A DNA stretch of 64,000 nt from Bradyrhizobium sp. CCBAU 53421 (GCF_015291625.1 NZ_CP030047.1:4712001-4776000); one strand, 5' to 3'; numbered from the stretch's first letter, positions 36,274 to 46,213 are shown. Notes: generated by a model from the letters alone, not told the origin. Numbers and translations are program-made.

Positions 36274-37044
36274 ATGAGACGGCCCGTGGTCGGCGTGATC
36301 GGAAACGCCCATCGCATCGAAAATCGTTTCACAGTCCAGATGGTCGGGGAGCGCAACCTGCGTGCGGTTGCCGAGGTATCGGGTGCGGTACCCTTGATGT
36401 TCGCGGGCAGCCCGGAAATCACCGAGGTCGGCGCCTTGCTAGACGTGGTTGACGGCGTGGTGCTGACCGGAGCCCGCGCCAACGTTCATCCGACGCGCTT
36501 CAACACCGAACCTTGCGCCGCTCACGAGCCCTACGACATCCACCGCGACGACGTCGCGCTGGCGCTGTCGGAGGCCTGCGTCGCGCGTGGCGTGCCGATC
36601 TTCGGTATCTGCCGCGGTCTACAGGAGATGAACGTCGCGTTCGGCGGCTCGCTGCATCCGGAGATCCGCGAGATTCCGGGCCGCATGAATCACCGGATGC
36701 CGCGGCTCGAGAATGGCGAGATCCATCCTGATCCGACCGTTGTGTTCGCCGACCGGCACGACGTAGCGCTGATACCGGGCGGCGCCTTCGCCAAGATCCT
36801 CGGCCGCGAGACCATTCGGGTCAATTCGCTGCACGGTCAGGGCATCCTCAAGCCCGGCGAACGCGTCGTGATCGAGGGCATCGCCGAAGACGGCACCATC
36901 GAGGCGATCCGCATCGCCGATGCTCCCGGCTTTGCGCTCGGCGTGCAATGGCACGCCGAATACGATCCGCAGCGCAACCCGATCAACCGCGCGCTGTTCG
37001 AGGCCTTCGGCGACGCGCTGCGCGAGCGGCGGCGGGCGGCGTAG
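36274..37044 (+). CDS. Class I glutamine amidotransferase, gamma-glutamyl-GABA hydrolase-like
   Basis: The 256-residue protein belongs to the peptidase C26 / PuuD group: VVGVIGNAHRIENRF, DGVVLTGARANVHP, the nucleophile cysteine in PIFGICRGLQEMNVAFGG (canonical G-x-C-R-G), and the catalytic GVQWHAEYDP histidine. PuuD frees GABA from gamma-glutamyl-GABA in putrescine breakdown. No other puu genes lie beside it. ATG at 36274 is preferred; TTG at 36256 would add six residues. Confidence 0.82.
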   Translation: MRRPVVGVIGNAHRIENRFTVQMVGERNLRAVAEVSGAVPLMFAGSPEITEVGALLDVVDGVVLTGARANVHPTRFNTEPCAAHEPYDIHRDDVALALSEACVARGVPIFGICRGLQEMNVAFGGSLHPEIREIPGRMNHRMPRLENGEIHPDPTVVFADRHDVALIPGGAFAKILGRETIRVNSLHGQGILKPGERVVIEGIAEDGTIEAIRIADAPGFALGVQWHAEYDPQRNPINRALFEAFGDALRERRRAA

Positions 37045-37081
37045 GGACTGCAGGGACTGGCTGCGTGTCTCAAATTCCGCC

Positions 37082-37202
37082 GTCGTCCCGGCGCAGGCCG
37101 TAACCCATACCCCGCAGCGGCTGTGGTGGACGGACTCGTCGTTCCAGCGGTGCATAACGATTGGCAAATGTGGTTATGGGTCCCGGCCTGCGCCCGGACG
37201 AC
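37082..37202. repeat. Palindromic intergenic repeat, family D
   Basis: The region starts GTCGTCCCGGCGCAGGCCG and ends with CGGCCTGCGCCCGGACGAC, imperfect inverted repeats; ACCCATA and TATGGGT form inner arms. It fills most of the 299-base gap between the amidotransferase and a small minus-strand gene. No coding potential is seen here. Confidence 0.65.
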
Positions 37203-37343
37203 ACTGAGTTTGTTGTGCTACTTGTGGGTCAGACTTCCGCATTCTCGCGACATGTCTTGTTCGAGTTTAGCGAGAACCGAAGTACCTTAAGGTGGCTTGA
37301 CGGGCTTACTGGGTTGGCCGTTGGGTTGTCCCGTCGCGACCGT

Positions 37344-37610
37344 TCATCGAGCGGGATGCGTCTCAATAGTAGATTTGGCCCTTGCGATCGCCTCTTGAGT
37401 GCTCGGATAGGTTTGCGTCCTGATCAACGGCCCTCCGGCAAGAGGCACGATCTCAACCAAATAGCCGCCGCCTCGCTGCTCGACGATGGTTAGCTGATGA
37501 CCCTGATACTCGATCCGATCGGCTGACATCTGCACCCGGCCTTGCGTTTCTCGGTCCAGCACCTGGTGGACCACCCGCCGCCTGCCTGTCTTCCAATGAC
37601 GATCGGGCAT
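37344..37610 (-). CDS. Small hypothetical protein
   Basis: The 88-residue frame (ATG 37610, AGGAACGGAG upstream) has a basic N-terminus and then a compact domain (ADRIEYQGHQLTIVEQRGGG, YLVEIVPLAGGPLI, STQEAIARAKSTIE) that reads like two or three beta strands and a helix. The real start might be the ATG at 37529, leaving 61 residues. I do not recognise a family. Confidence that it is translated is moderate. Confidence 0.45.
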   Translation of the reverse strand: MPDRHWKTGRRRVVHQVLDRETQGRVQMSADRIEYQGHQLTIVEQRGGGYLVEIVPLAGGPLIRTQTYPSTQEAIARAKSTIETHPAR

Positions 37611-38011
37611 CTCCGTTCCTAACGGACGTAGTCGTCTGTTGGCGTGCGTGTTCAGCGGGAACCGGGCTCGTCCCCCCGCACCGGGAAAATCAGGACACCG
37701 GTTCTGACTGACATCGCCAGCGCGAGACACGCCCGCCAGATGAAACCCGCTGCTGGTCTAGGGCACCGGCGGGAAGCGCGCGTCGGCGGTCGCACGAAGA
37801 TACCACGACCGGGACCGGTCGCTTGGGTTCGGCGTGTGTCGGTCATCAGTCTCCGTACTTATACGGATACGAAAGTGGCGGATTGCAGGGCCGGACTCGG
37901 CTAAGCAAGAAGGTGCAAGCCACCCGATATTGCCCCGGCGCCGACGACCCTTTCCGATATTGTTTTCCTTTTCCATTTTCCGGTGCAACTGCTCACGATG
38001 AGTTGGTCGGG
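37611..38011. other. Non-coding gap upstream of the hybrid histidine kinase
   Basis: About 400 bases with no convincing gene. The kinase frame is open through 37823-38011 but that part has no conserved content. It presumably holds the kinase promoter and the promoter of the small minus-strand gene; I could not pick one confidently. Confidence 0.5.
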
Positions 38012-40315
38012 ATGAATTTGTCGGGCCGACTGGCGGCCGGGATGATGCTTCCCGTCGTCACACTTCTGCTCGCGCTGGGCTTCATCCATGGCGTCACCTG
38101 GCCGGGCATTCTGCTCGCTTGTGGCGTGGTTTCGGTGGTGTTGATGACGGCTGAGATGATTGCGAGGTCGCTGTCCAGAACGCCTGCCCAGTTGGTGCGG
38201 GCGGCGGAGGCGCTGTCGCGCGGCGAGCCGGTCTCGATACGCCCGGGCGGCGACGACGAGGCCACCCAGCTCGCAGCGACACTCGCCGAGCTGTCGGCGC
38301 AGTTGGGCAGCCGGCAGCACTTGCTCGAGAAGACCGTCGAGAGCATCCGCGATCCGGTGGTGGTCGCCGACGAGCACGCCATGATCGTGATCGTCAACGC
38401 CGCGGCGCGGCGGCTGTACCGTGTCGAACCCGGTTTTGACACCCTGACCGGTGTTCGCACCTTCCAGAACTACTATGCCGACGGCACGACGGTGATGCCG
38501 ATCGCGGAGACGCCGATGGCGCGTGCGCTGCGCGGCGAGGACATCGACGATTGCGAGCTGATCGTCAAACCGCTGCGGCCGGAACCGGCTGTCTGTCTCG
38601 TCGCCAATGCCAGGCCACTGCGCGACGATGCTGGTAATCTGCGCGGCGCGGTCATCGTGCTGCGCGATGTCACCGCGGAGCGTCAGGCGCATCAGGCGCT
38701 GGTGGAGAGCGAGCAGATGGCACAGGCCATCGTCAAGACCGCGCTCGATGCCTTCGTGCAGACCGACCAGGACGGCATCATTCTCGACTGGAGCCCGCAG
38801 TCCGAGGCGCTGACCGGCTGGACGCGCTCCGAGGCGGTCGGCCAGCGCGTGGTCGAATTGGTGTTCCCGGAAGAGCTGCGGGTTGCGCACCGGCAGCGCA
38901 TCACCCGCTTCCTGCAGGAGACCGCGACCGGCGGCATGGGCATGCGCTATGAAACCGCGTCCGTGCACCGCGACGGCCACCGATTCTATGTGGAAGTGTC
39001 ACTCAATGCGCTGCGCCGCGGCGACGGCTGGATCATCAACTCCTTTGTCAGGGACGTCACCCAGCGGCGGCTCGCCGAAGAGCAGTTGATCCAGGCCCAG
39101 AAGACGGAATCGCTCGGGCGGTTGACCGGCGGCATCGCTCATGACTTCAACAACATGCTGACGGTGATCACCGGCACGATCGAGATCCTCGCCGACGGGG
39201 TGAAGGACAATCCGCAGCTCGCCGCAATCGCCAAGCTGATCAGCGATGCCGCCGATCGCGGCGCTCAGCTCACCTCGAGCCTGCTGGCATTCGCGCGCAA
39301 GCAGCCGTTGCAGCCCGCCGAGACCGACGTCAACGACCTGATCGGCGAAGTGGTCCGGCTGCTGTCGCAGACGCTGGGCTCGCAGACCGAGATCAGGACT
39401 GAGCTCGGCCGCGACGCCTGGCTCGCCTTTGTCGACCGCAGCCAGCTTGGCGCTGCGCTGGTCAATCTCGCCATCAACGCGCGCGATGCGATGCCCGAGG
39501 GCGGCACGCTGACCTTTGCGACCCGCAACATGCAGCTCGGGATTCCCGATGCCGTGGCGCACGGCGTCGAGCGCGCCGGCGACCATCTCGTGATCGAGGT
39601 GACCGATACCGGTACCGGCATTTCGCCGTCGCATCTGGAGAAGATCTTCGATCCGTTCTTCTCCACCAAGGGGGTCGGGCAGGGCACCGGGCTCGGGCTC
39701 AGCATGGTGTTCGGCTTCGTCAAACAGAGCGGCGGTGGGATCGAGGTCAAAAGCGAGCAGGGCCGCGGCACGATCTTCAGGATCTATCTGCCCAAGGCGG
39801 ACGGCACCGCGCAGCGCGCGGTCGAGGAGGAAGAGCTGCCGGTCAGGGGCGGCAACGAAATCATCCTGTGCGTCGAGGACGACCCCACGATCCGCGACTA
39901 CGTCACAGGCCAGCTCGAAAGCCTCGGCTACAAGGTGCTGGTCGCGGCAAACGCCGATGCCGCGCTCGCGATCGTTGGCCGCGGCACCGCGTTCGATCTG
40001 CTGTTCACCGACATCGTGATGCCCGGCAGCATGAACGGCCGGCAACTGGCCGAGACGCTGATGGCCGGGCGCCCGGCGCTGCGGGTGCTGTTCACCTCGG
40101 GCTACAGCGATGGCGCGCTGCCGACGCAACAAGGACGCAGCGGCCACGGCATTCCGCTGCTGACCAAGCCCTATCGGCGCAGCGAGCTGGCGCGGATGCT
40201 GCGGCGCTGCCTCGATCTGCAGGTCGACTTCCAGGGCGACCCGGTTCCGCAGCCTTACTCCGTGCAACCCGATCTCGAACGCTTCCTGCGCGAGAACCCG
40301 CCTGAGAAGACATAG
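38012..40315 (+). CDS. Hybrid sensor histidine kinase/response regulator with two PAS domains
   Basis: The 767-residue protein has two N-terminal membrane helices (residues 7-25 and 30-48), a HAMP-like segment, two PAS domains (about 110-225 and 240-360), a HisKA domain with the phosphorylated His in [11 protein letters not shown] (about residue 376), an ATPase domain ([35 protein letters not shown]), and a C-terminal receiver ([13 protein letters not shown], phospho-acceptor Asp in TDIVMPG about residue 666, TKPYR). This is a common Rhizobiales hybrid-kinase design. No cognate output gene lies next to it. ATG at 38012 is preferred since the 63 residues before it lack similarity to anything recognisable. 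Confidence 0.9.
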   Translation: MNLSGRLAAGMMLPVVTLLLALGFIHGVTWPGILLACGVVSVVLMTAEMIARSLSRTPAQLVRAAEALSRGEPVSIRPGGDDEATQLAATLAELSAQLGSRQHLLEKTVESIRDPVVVADEHAMIVIVNAAARRLYRVEPGFDTLTGVRTFQNYYADGTTVMPIAETPMARALRGEDIDDCELIVKPLRPEPAVCLVANARPLRDDAGNLRGAVIVLRDVTAERQAHQALVESEQMAQAIVKTALDAFVQTDQDGIILDWSPQSEALTGWTRSEAVGQRVVELVFPEELRVAHRQRITRFLQETATGGMGMRYETASVHRDGHRFYVEVSLNALRRGDGWIINSFVRDVTQRRLAEEQLIQAQKTESLGRLTGGIAHDFNNMLTVITGTIEILADGVKDNPQLAAIAKLISDAADRGAQLTSSLLAFARKQPLQPAETDVNDLIGEVVRLLSQTLGSQTEIRTELGRDAWLAFVDRSQLGAALVNLAINARDAMPEGGTLTFATRNMQLGIPDAVAHGVERAGDHLVIEVTDTGTGISPSHLEKIFDPFFSTKGVGQGTGLGLSMVFGFVKQSGGGIEVKSEQGRGTIFRIYLPKADGTAQRAVEEEELPVRGGNEIILCVEDDPTIRDYVTGQLESLGYKVLVAANADAALAIVGRGTAFDLLFTDIVMPGSMNGRQLAETLMAGRPALRVLFTSGYSDGALPTQQGRSGHGIPLLTKPYRRSELARMLRRCLDLQVDFQGDPVPQPYSVQPDLERFLRENPPEKT

Positions 40316-40335
40316 CGCGCCCGAGATGTGGTCCA

Positions 40336-40419
40336 TAGGATGGGTAGAGCGAAGCGAAACCCATCATCTCTCCTGCGACCCGCTATTTGATGGGTATCGG
40401 TTCGCTCCACCCATTCTAC
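40336..40419. repeat. Palindromic repeat, family B copy 1 (double)
   Basis: TAGGATGGGTAGAGCGAAGC is followed by GAAACCCATCATC, then TTGATGGGTATCGGTTCGCT and CCACCCATTCTA: two adjacent hairpins based on ATGGGT/ACCCAT. A related element is at 46214-46247. It lies just upstream of the dipeptidase gene and includes the false upstream ATG at 40387. Confidence 0.65.
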
Positions 40420-40449
40420 TTGATGCATGTCGGGCGAGAGGAATGCGCA

Positions 40450-41508
40450 GTGCAGGACCACAGCAGGATTGCGATCTTCGACGGTCATAACGACGCGGCT
40501 CAGCACCTGGCCGAGTACCGGGAAGACGGGCGGGATTTTCTGGTGCGCTCCGAGGAGGGCCACCTCGATCTGCCGCGAGCCCGGGAAGGCGGCATGGTTG
40601 GCGGCCTGTTCGCGATGTACGCCAAGGCCGAACATCCGCGGCAGGGCGATTTCACCCGAACCGCTGGCGGCTACGAGGTGCGCCTCGCGGAGCCGCTCGA
40701 TCCGGTCTACGCGCGCCGTACGATCGATGCTCAATTGAGCGGACTGGAGGCCATGGTGGCCCGCGGCGGCGGAGAAGTCCGCTGGGCGACGACCGTGGAT
40801 GAGATCGAGGGAGCGCGCGAAGACTCCGCATTCTCAATTGTGCTGCACCTCGAGGGCGCCGAGGCGATCGACGCCGATCTGGACGGGCTGGCGAGGCTCT
40901 ACGCGCGCGGCCTGCGCTCGCTCGGCCTGGTCTGGAGCCGGCCGAACATTTTCGGCCACGGCGTGCCGTTCGCCTATCCGCTCTCCCCGGATACCGGCCC
41001 CGGTCTGACCGACGCGGGGAAGGCACTGGTGAAGGCCTGCAACGAGCTCGGAATCATGCTTGATGCAGCCCATCTCAACGAGCGCGGGTTCTGGGATCTC
41101 GTGGCGGTCAGCACCGCGCCGATCGTGGCCACCCACGCCTGTGCGCATGCGGTCTGCCCCGCGACCCGCAACCTCACCGACAAGCAACTCGACGCCATCA
41201 GAGCGACTGGTGGCGTGGTCGGCTTCAATTTCAGTGTGTCAGAGGTGCGCGCGGACGGGCACCGTGATCCCGACATTCTGATCGAGGCGGTTGCCGACCA
41301 CCTCAGCTACCTGGTCGAGCGGATGGGCGACGATCACGTGGCGCTGGGGTCCGACTTCGACGGCGCGCTCATGCCGCGTCCACTCCGGGACGCAAGCCAT
41401 CTGCCGAACCTGATCCAGGCGTTGCGTGCGCACGGCTATGACGACGCCACCTTGCGCAAGATCGCGTTCGACAACTGGATGCGTGTGTTCCGTCAAAGCT
41501 GGCGGTGA
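40450..41508 (+). CDS. Membrane dipeptidase (renal dipeptidase family, M19)
   Basis: The 352-residue zinc peptidase cleaves dipeptides, including D-residue-containing ones in some members. Metal ligands are visible: FDGHNDA (His-x-Asp), the bridging Glu in LHLEGAEAI, His in LDAAHLN and THACAHAV, and the Asp in GSDFDG. The GTG at 40450 with AGAGGA upstream is chosen because the earlier in-frame ATG at 40387 lies inside a dispersed repeat. It precedes an ABC substrate-binding protein gene by 90 bases. Confidence 0.85.
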   Translation: MQDHSRIAIFDGHNDAAQHLAEYREDGRDFLVRSEEGHLDLPRAREGGMVGGLFAMYAKAEHPRQGDFTRTAGGYEVRLAEPLDPVYARRTIDAQLSGLEAMVARGGGEVRWATTVDEIEGAREDSAFSIVLHLEGAEAIDADLDGLARLYARGLRSLGLVWSRPNIFGHGVPFAYPLSPDTGPGLTDAGKALVKACNELGIMLDAAHLNERGFWDLVAVSTAPIVATHACAHAVCPATRNLTDKQLDAIRATGGVVGFNFSVSEVRADGHRDPDILIEAVADHLSYLVERMGDDHVALGSDFDGALMPRPLRDASHLPNLIQALRAHGYDDATLRKIAFDNWMRVFRQSWR

Positions 41509-41598
41509 AAACTGCTGCACACCGTCGATCGATCGTGATCTATTGTCGGCGCACAACAACGGCGCGGCCGGTCAACGGCCCGATTGAGGGAGCAAGGA

Positions 41599-42666
41599 AT
41601 GCAGGACCGCAAATGGTCGAGACGCGACTGGCTCAAGGTGACGGCGGCAACCGCCGCCGGCATGGTGTTTGCCGAGCCCATAAGGGCGGCGGCGCCGCCA
41701 GCCGAAGCCCTGACGCCGGAGCTGATCGCGGCGGCGAAGAAGGAAGGCAAGATCTCGTTCTACAGCGCGCTGGAATTGAACACGGCCGAGCGCCTCGCGC
41801 GCGACTTCGAGCAGAAATACCCCGGCATCAGCGTCCGCGTCGAACGCTCCGGCGCCGAACGCATCTTCCAGCGCATCTCGCAGGAGCAGGGCAGCGGTAT
41901 CCATGCCGTCGACGTCGCCAACTCGACCGATCCTGCGCATTACCTCGACTGGAAGAAGAACGACTGGCTCGCGGCCTATCTGCCGGAAGAGGTGGCCCGG
42001 CATTTTCCGGCCGATCAGATCGATCCCGATGGCACGTCGGCGACATCCTGCGCCTGGTTCGAGGTCATCGGCTACAACACCGAGCAGGTGAAGCGCGAGG
42101 AGGCGCCGAAGAGTTACGCCGACCTGCTCGATCCGAAATGGCGCGGCAAGATCGTCAAGGGGCATCCGAGCTATTCCGGCGCGATCATGACCGCGACTTT
42201 CGTGCTGGCGCGCGATCTCGGCTGGCCGTATCTGGAGAAGCTTTCGCAGCAGCGGGTGATGCAGGTGCAGTCCGCGGCCGATCCGCCGAAGAAGATCCTG
42301 CTCGGCGAGCGCGCGGTCATGGCCGACGGCAACGACTACAACCTGGTGCTGGCCAAGGATCAGGGCAAGCCGGTCGAGGTGGTCTATCCGACCGAGGGCG
42401 CGCCGCTGATCATCGTGCCGAGCGGCATCTTCAAGAGCGCGCCGAATCCGAACGCGGCGCGGCTGTTCCAGAGCTATTTCTTCAGCGCCGAAACCCAGCA
42501 GATGCTGGCCGACGAATTCGCGCACCGCTCGTTCCATGCCAAGGTCAAGGAAAAGGCCGGCCACGTGCCGCTCGACAAATTGAAAATGCTCAAGGCCGAT
42601 CCGGCCCAGGTGCAGGCGCAGAGCGAGGAGATCAAGGCGAGGTACGCGAAGCTGTTCCGCGTTTGA
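41599..42666 (+). CDS. Tat-exported ABC transporter substrate-binding protein (Fe3+/AfuA-type)
   Basis: The 355-residue protein begins with a twin-arginine signal (KWSRRDWLKVTAATAAGM) and continues as a type 2 periplasmic binding protein: ISFYSALELNTAERLARDFE, SYADLLDPKWRGKIV, and MADGNDYNLVLAKDQG. This is the iron/thiamine/spermidine-like family; the ligand is unclear. No permease or ATPase gene is next to it, so it is an orphan. ATG at 41599 follows GGAGCAAGGA. It may be co-transcribed with the dipeptidase. Confidence 0.85.
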   Translation: MQDRKWSRRDWLKVTAATAAGMVFAEPIRAAAPPAEALTPELIAAAKKEGKISFYSALELNTAERLARDFEQKYPGISVRVERSGAERIFQRISQEQGSGIHAVDVANSTDPAHYLDWKKNDWLAAYLPEEVARHFPADQIDPDGTSATSCAWFEVIGYNTEQVKREEAPKSYADLLDPKWRGKIVKGHPSYSGAIMTATFVLARDLGWPYLEKLSQQRVMQVQSAADPPKKILLGERAVMADGNDYNLVLAKDQGKPVEVVYPTEGAPLIIVPSGIFKSAPNPNAARLFQSYFFSAETQQMLADEFAHRSFHAKVKEKAGHVPLDKLKMLKADPAQVQAQSEEIKARYAKLFRV

Positions 42667-42675
42667 CGTCAGGAG

Positions 42676-42715
42676 CCGCATCATTGTTCCGGCGGATGCC
42701 GGGACAATGATGCGG
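42676..42715. terminator. Bidirectional terminator between convergent genes
   Basis: CCGCATCATTGTTCCGGC pairs with GCCGGGACAATGATGCGG (one wobble) around a GGAT loop, an 18-bp stem. It lies 9 bases after the AfuA-type gene stop and 7 before the end of the frameshifted substrate-binding protein gene. Confidence 0.8.
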
Positions 42716-42722
42716 ATTTCGA

Positions 42723-43951
42723 CTAGCCGCCGATTTCTGCACTGAGCATGGGCCCGAACAGCTCCCATCGTTGGCCCGTCAGCCGTCGGAGCTGCATCTG
42801 CTTGATCGGCGCGAAATCGATCGGACTGGTGTTCATTGTGATGCCGGGCAGCAGGTTGGAGGTCCTGAAATCCTTCAGGTTGGCGGCCTGCTTCATCACG
42901 TTCGCGCGCGTGAGATCGTCGCCGCACTGCTTCAGCACGTGAACCAGCGTCTGAGCCGCATTGTACCCTGTCATAATCAGGCCGTCGGCCCGATTGCCCT
43001 CGGGGAAATATCTGGAGAGATATTCGTCGAACGCCTTCATGCCGGGATCGTCCTTCCATTGCGGATCGAGCGGATCCATCAGGTAGGCCACCGAAATGAT
43101 ACCTTGTGCGTTCTCGAAGCCGGCAGGCTGGATCACGGCGCCGAGCGAGGAGCCGACCGAGTTGAGGATGTGCAACGGCCTCCAGCCGATCTCGGCCGCC
43201 TTCTTGATGGCCTGGGCTGCGAATTTCGGTGTGGCAATGTTGACGAAGACGTCGGCGTTCATCGATTTCATCTTGACGATGTGCGTGTCGATTGTCGGCT
43301 CGGCCACCTCATACGCATCCTCGATAACGATCATCGATGCCGCCTTGTCGCCAAGGCCGTCCTTCAGGCCCTTGAGATAGTCCTTTCCGTAATCGTCGTT
43401 CTGGTAGAGGACGGCGATCCTGCCGCCCGGCTTTTCTTTGAGAATATGCTTGGCGTAGATGCGTCCCTCGCTCTGGTAGCTGGGTTGCCAGCCCATGGTC
43501 CACGGAAAGTTCTGTGGATCGTTCCACTTGGTCGCACCGGTCTGGATGAACAGCTGCGGTACCTTCTTCGTGTTCATGTATTTCTGAATCGTCCATTGGA
43601 GGCGGTGCCGAGAGCGGCGAAGATCAGCAAGACCTCGTCGCCCTCGACCAGCTTGCGCGCCTGCTCAACCGTCTTCGGCGGACTGTAGCCGTCATCATAG
43701 GAGATGAAGGTGATCTTTCGTCCATTGATGCCGCCCTCGGCGTTGATCTTGCGGAAATAGGCCGCCTGGGCCCGTCCGCTGGTGCCATAGGCGGATGCCG
43801 GTCCGCTATAGGGCATGATGTTGCCGATCTTGATTTCCGTATCGGTCGCGCCGGTGTCGTATTTCTTCTGGGCCAATGCGCTGCCTGCACCGGCAGCAAG
43901 GATGATGATGGCGGTCGAAAGCGCCGCCATTCGTCGTGCGACGAAAGACAT
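42723..43951 (-). pseudogene. Frameshifted branched-chain amino acid-type ABC substrate-binding protein
   Basis: Two overlapping minus-strand frames together make one type 1 periplasmic binding protein of about 409 residues. The 5' frame (ATG 43951, GGGAGAAACGAG upstream) has a signal peptide (MSFVARRMAALSTAIIILAA, cleavage near ALA-QK) and DTEIKIGNIMPYSGPASAYG. It runs into a premature TGA at 43574-43576 just after FAALGTASNG. The -1/+2 frame carries on without loss (IQKYMNTKKVPQLFIQTGAT) to the stop at 42723, and ends in conserved C-terminal sequence. A single missing base near 43590-43597 (within GTASNG/IQKYM) explains it. Both halves are otherwise intact, so the loss is recent or a sequencing error. 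No transporter partners are adjacent. Confidence 0.8.
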
Positions 43952-44134
43952 CTCGTTTCTCCCCATACGAAATTGAATATGTCTCTTTAATCGAGGCTGC
44001 TTTCGGGTCCTTGCCGCGAGTGAACACCCGGTCCCGAACATTGTCGATTCCGAACATCGCAGTTTGCGTGCGGCGTCGCGCCGCTTCGCGCGGTTTGTCA
44101 GGGTTGCTGACCGTAGTCTTCCGGGAAACCGCGC

Positions 44135-45112
44135 CTACGCCACGCGCATCGCGCGCTGTGCACGGTAGGCCTGGGGCGACAGCAGCGTCAGCTTGCGAAA
44201 GGCCTTGCGGAAGCTGCTCTCATCCTCATAGCCGGTGGCGCGGGCGATCGTCTTGATCGGTTGCGCCGTCGTCTCCAGCAGCGTGCGGGCGTGCTCGACG
44301 CGGCGCCGCATGATGAAGGCCTGCGGCGGCTCGTGGGTCAATTCACGGAAGCGGCGGTTCAGCGTGCGCTCGCTGAGGCCCAGCGCCTGCGCAAGGCCGC
44401 GCACCGTGATCGGCGCCTTGCCGGTGCGGCGCACCAGCATGTCCGCCTTCATCAGCAGCGGGTCTTGTCCGAGCATGTAGCCGAGCGGCATGAAGATCGC
44501 CTGTGTGCGCTGCGCGGTGTCGATCACCGCATAGTCGGCACAGACCTTTGCGACCTCAGGGCCTTCGACGAGCTCGATCAGCCGCAGCAGCAGATCGACC
44601 CAGGACATCGGGCCGGCAGCGCAGACCAAGCGGTCGGCCTGCGTGAGGACGGCATCGCTCGCGAGGTCGATCCTGGGATGGCGGCGGCGGAGCTCGCTCT
44701 GCAGCCACCAGGTAATGGTGGCGCGGCGGCCGTCGAGCAGGCCGGCATTGGCGAGCAGCAGCACACCGCTGCAGAAGGCGCCAATCAGGCGTCCACCGGC
44801 ATATTGCTGGCGCAGCCAGGCGCCGGCGCGGTCATATTGCGGTTGCAGGCGTTCGGCGGTCAGATGGTCAACCAGGCTGCCCGGCACGATGATCGCGTCA
44901 AAGGCTGTCCGCTTGCTGACGGCGCCGTCGACCGCGAGCAGCTTGCCGCCGCCGGCGCGCACCGCCTTGCCGTCGAGCGAGAGCGTTTGCCAGCTGAAGC
45001 GCGCCTTGCCGCCGCGCAGCTGCATCACATGGTTGCCGAGCGTGAGGATGTCGGCGATGCCGGCGACTGCCGATTGCATGCAGCCTTCCAGCGCGAGGAT
45101 CGCAAGCTTCAT
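44135..45112 (-). CDS. GlxA-type transcriptional regulator (DJ-1/PfpI domain plus AraC HTH)
   Basis: The 325-residue protein has an N-terminal class I glutamine amidotransferase-like domain (AILALEGCMQSAVAGIADIL, FDAIIVPGSLVDHL, IGAFCSGVLLLANAGLLDG with the conserved Cys) and two C-terminal AraC helix-turn-helix units (VRGLAQALGLSERTLNRRFR and IARATGYEDESSFRKAF, LSPQAYR). GlxA-like regulators govern uptake or catabolism of amines and amino acids such as arginine or carnitine. ATG at 45112 follows GGAGG. Target genes are not evident, though the adjacent broken substrate-binding protein is a candidate. Confidence 0.88.
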   Translation of the reverse strand: MKLAILALEGCMQSAVAGIADILTLGNHVMQLRGGKARFSWQTLSLDGKAVRAGGGKLLAVDGAVSKRTAFDAIIVPGSLVDHLTAERLQPQYDRAGAWLRQQYAGGRLIGAFCSGVLLLANAGLLDGRRATITWWLQSELRRRHPRIDLASDAVLTQADRLVCAAGPMSWVDLLLRLIELVEGPEVAKVCADYAVIDTAQRTQAIFMPLGYMLGQDPLLMKADMLVRRTGKAPITVRGLAQALGLSERTLNRRFRELTHEPPQAFIMRRRVEHARTLLETTAQPIKTIARATGYEDESSFRKAFRKLTLLSPQAYRAQRAMRVA

Positions 45113-45264
45113 GGGACCTCCGGAACCTACCGTCATCATACCCGATTAGGGTCGTCGAGCCGTGGCAGATATTGCCCGATCTCTGTCCGATCGGCCACTG
45201 CCTCGTCGCGGTATGACGGTGCATCTTCGTAGTGTTGTCACAACCTCAGCAATGGAGAGAGACC

Positions 45265-45528
45265 ATGCCTTACGTCACCATTTCCACCGTCCGGGGCATC
45301 TTCGATGTCGCGCAGAAACAGGAGCTGCTGCAGCGGGTCACCGATCTCATGGTCGAGGTCGAGGGGCAGGGAAACCCCGACTTCCGCCGCAACGTCTGGG
45401 TCAAGATCGAGGAGGGCGAGCCGGCGAGCTGGTCGCTCGGCGGCATGATCCCGACGCCGGACATGATCGCGGGCAATTTCGGAGCGCTGGATGCCAGCGG
45501 AAGGCGGGTCGCGAAGGCGAAGGCGTAA
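45265..45528 (+). CDS. Tautomerase (4-oxalocrotonate tautomerase family)
   Basis: The 87-residue protein starts MPYVTISTVRG, so Pro1 becomes the N-terminal catalytic base after Met removal, the hallmark of the family. It also has FDVAQKQELLQRVTDLMV and RRNVWVKIEEG. At 87 residues it is longer than the classical 62-residue 4-OT, like MIF/cis-CaaD-type single-domain members. ATG at 45265 is required by the Pro1 rule, with GGAGAGAG upstream. It is divergent from the GlxA regulator. Confidence 0.8.
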   Translation: MPYVTISTVRGIFDVAQKQELLQRVTDLMVEVEGQGNPDFRRNVWVKIEEGEPASWSLGGMIPTPDMIAGNFGALDASGRRVAKAKA

Positions 45529-45553
45529 GCGAAGAACGAGCGCCTCAGCGCAT

Positions 45554-45634
45554 CGTCATTGCGAGCGAAGCAATCCATTTCTCCGTATGCGCGGTTGCGT
45601 GGATTGCTTCGTCGCTTCGCTCCTCGCAATGACG
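45554..45634. repeat. REP-like palindrome, family A copy 3
   Basis: It begins CGTCATTGCGAGCGAAGCAA and ends with TTGCTTCGTCGCTTCGCTCC then TCGCAATGACG, inverted relative to its start and closely similar to the copies at 10543-10626 and 30151-30268. It lies between the convergent tautomerase and GNAT genes. Confidence 0.75.
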
Positions 45635-45653
45635 GAGATGCGGCACCAAAGGC

Positions 45654-45682
45654 AAAAGGCGCTTCGGTGGAGGCGCCCTTTG
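45654..45682 (-). terminator. Imperfect terminator hairpin after GNAT gene
   Basis: AAAGGCGCTTC and GAGGCGCCCTTT form a mismatched stem downstream of the minus-strand stop at 45709; on that strand it is followed by TTTTGCC. Its loop resembles the glnA terminator at 46268. Confidence 0.5.
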
Positions 45683-45708
45683 CTCGCATGATCTGTTGGC
45701 GACGATAG

Positions 45709-46158
45709 CTATGGCCGGCGTACTTCGAAGTAGGTCTTGCCGCCACGCTGAAATCCCGCTTCCTCGTAGAAGCGCAGCGTGCTCTCCCGCTTCGAACCCG
45801 CCGCCAGCGAGACCTTGTAGCAGTCGGCCTGCCAGGCAATGTCGAGCGCGTGAGTGAGAACCCGCCGGCCGAGTCCCAGCCGGCGGTAGTCAGCGTGAGT
45901 GACCACATTCTCGATCACGCCATATGATCTGCCGCCTCGCGACAGGTTGGGCACGATCGCAAGCGTGCACGAGGAGACAAGGCGCGCTGCTGCTTGCGCC
46001 ACGATCACAGTCATGAAGCTGGATGCAAGCAATGTCGACCAGACGCGCTCAGCGGCGGCCGTCTCCAGCTCGGGATCATGCGGATGAAGGTGTCGGTAGA
46101 GCTCCAACAGCTCGGGCAGTTCATGTTCTGCCGCAGCTCGGACGATGGCTTCGGTCAT
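45709..46158 (-). CDS. GNAT family N-acetyltransferase
   Basis: The 149-residue protein has the GNAT fold: IVRAAAEHELPELLELYRHL at the N-terminus, IENVVTHADYRRLGLGRRVL with the acetyl-CoA-binding R-x-x-G-x-G motif, and LRFYEEAGFQRGGKTYFEV. Substrate is unknown. The frame is open further upstream into a dispersed repeat, but ATG at 46158 starts the conserved part. Confidence 0.85.
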   Translation of the reverse strand: MTEAIVRAAAEHELPELLELYRHLHPHDPELETAAAERVWSTLLASSFMTVIVAQAAARLVSSCTLAIVPNLSRGGRSYGVIENVVTHADYRRLGLGRRVLTHALDIAWQADCYKVSLAAGSKRESTLRFYEEAGFQRGGKTYFEVRRP

Positions 46159-46213
46159 GGGTTGATACTGCGGATCATGGCCTTGCAATCCATCGCGCCG
46201 GTGCAAGCGTTGA

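Noticed and set aside
41572..43059. Minus-strand frame of 495 codons opposite the AfuA-type gene
   Set aside because: Antisense to a well-supported substrate-binding protein and crosses its terminator; no family pattern.
42723..43951. Programmed frameshift in the substrate-binding protein
   Set aside because: No slippery heptamer or downstream structure at the junction, and this family is not known to use recoding.
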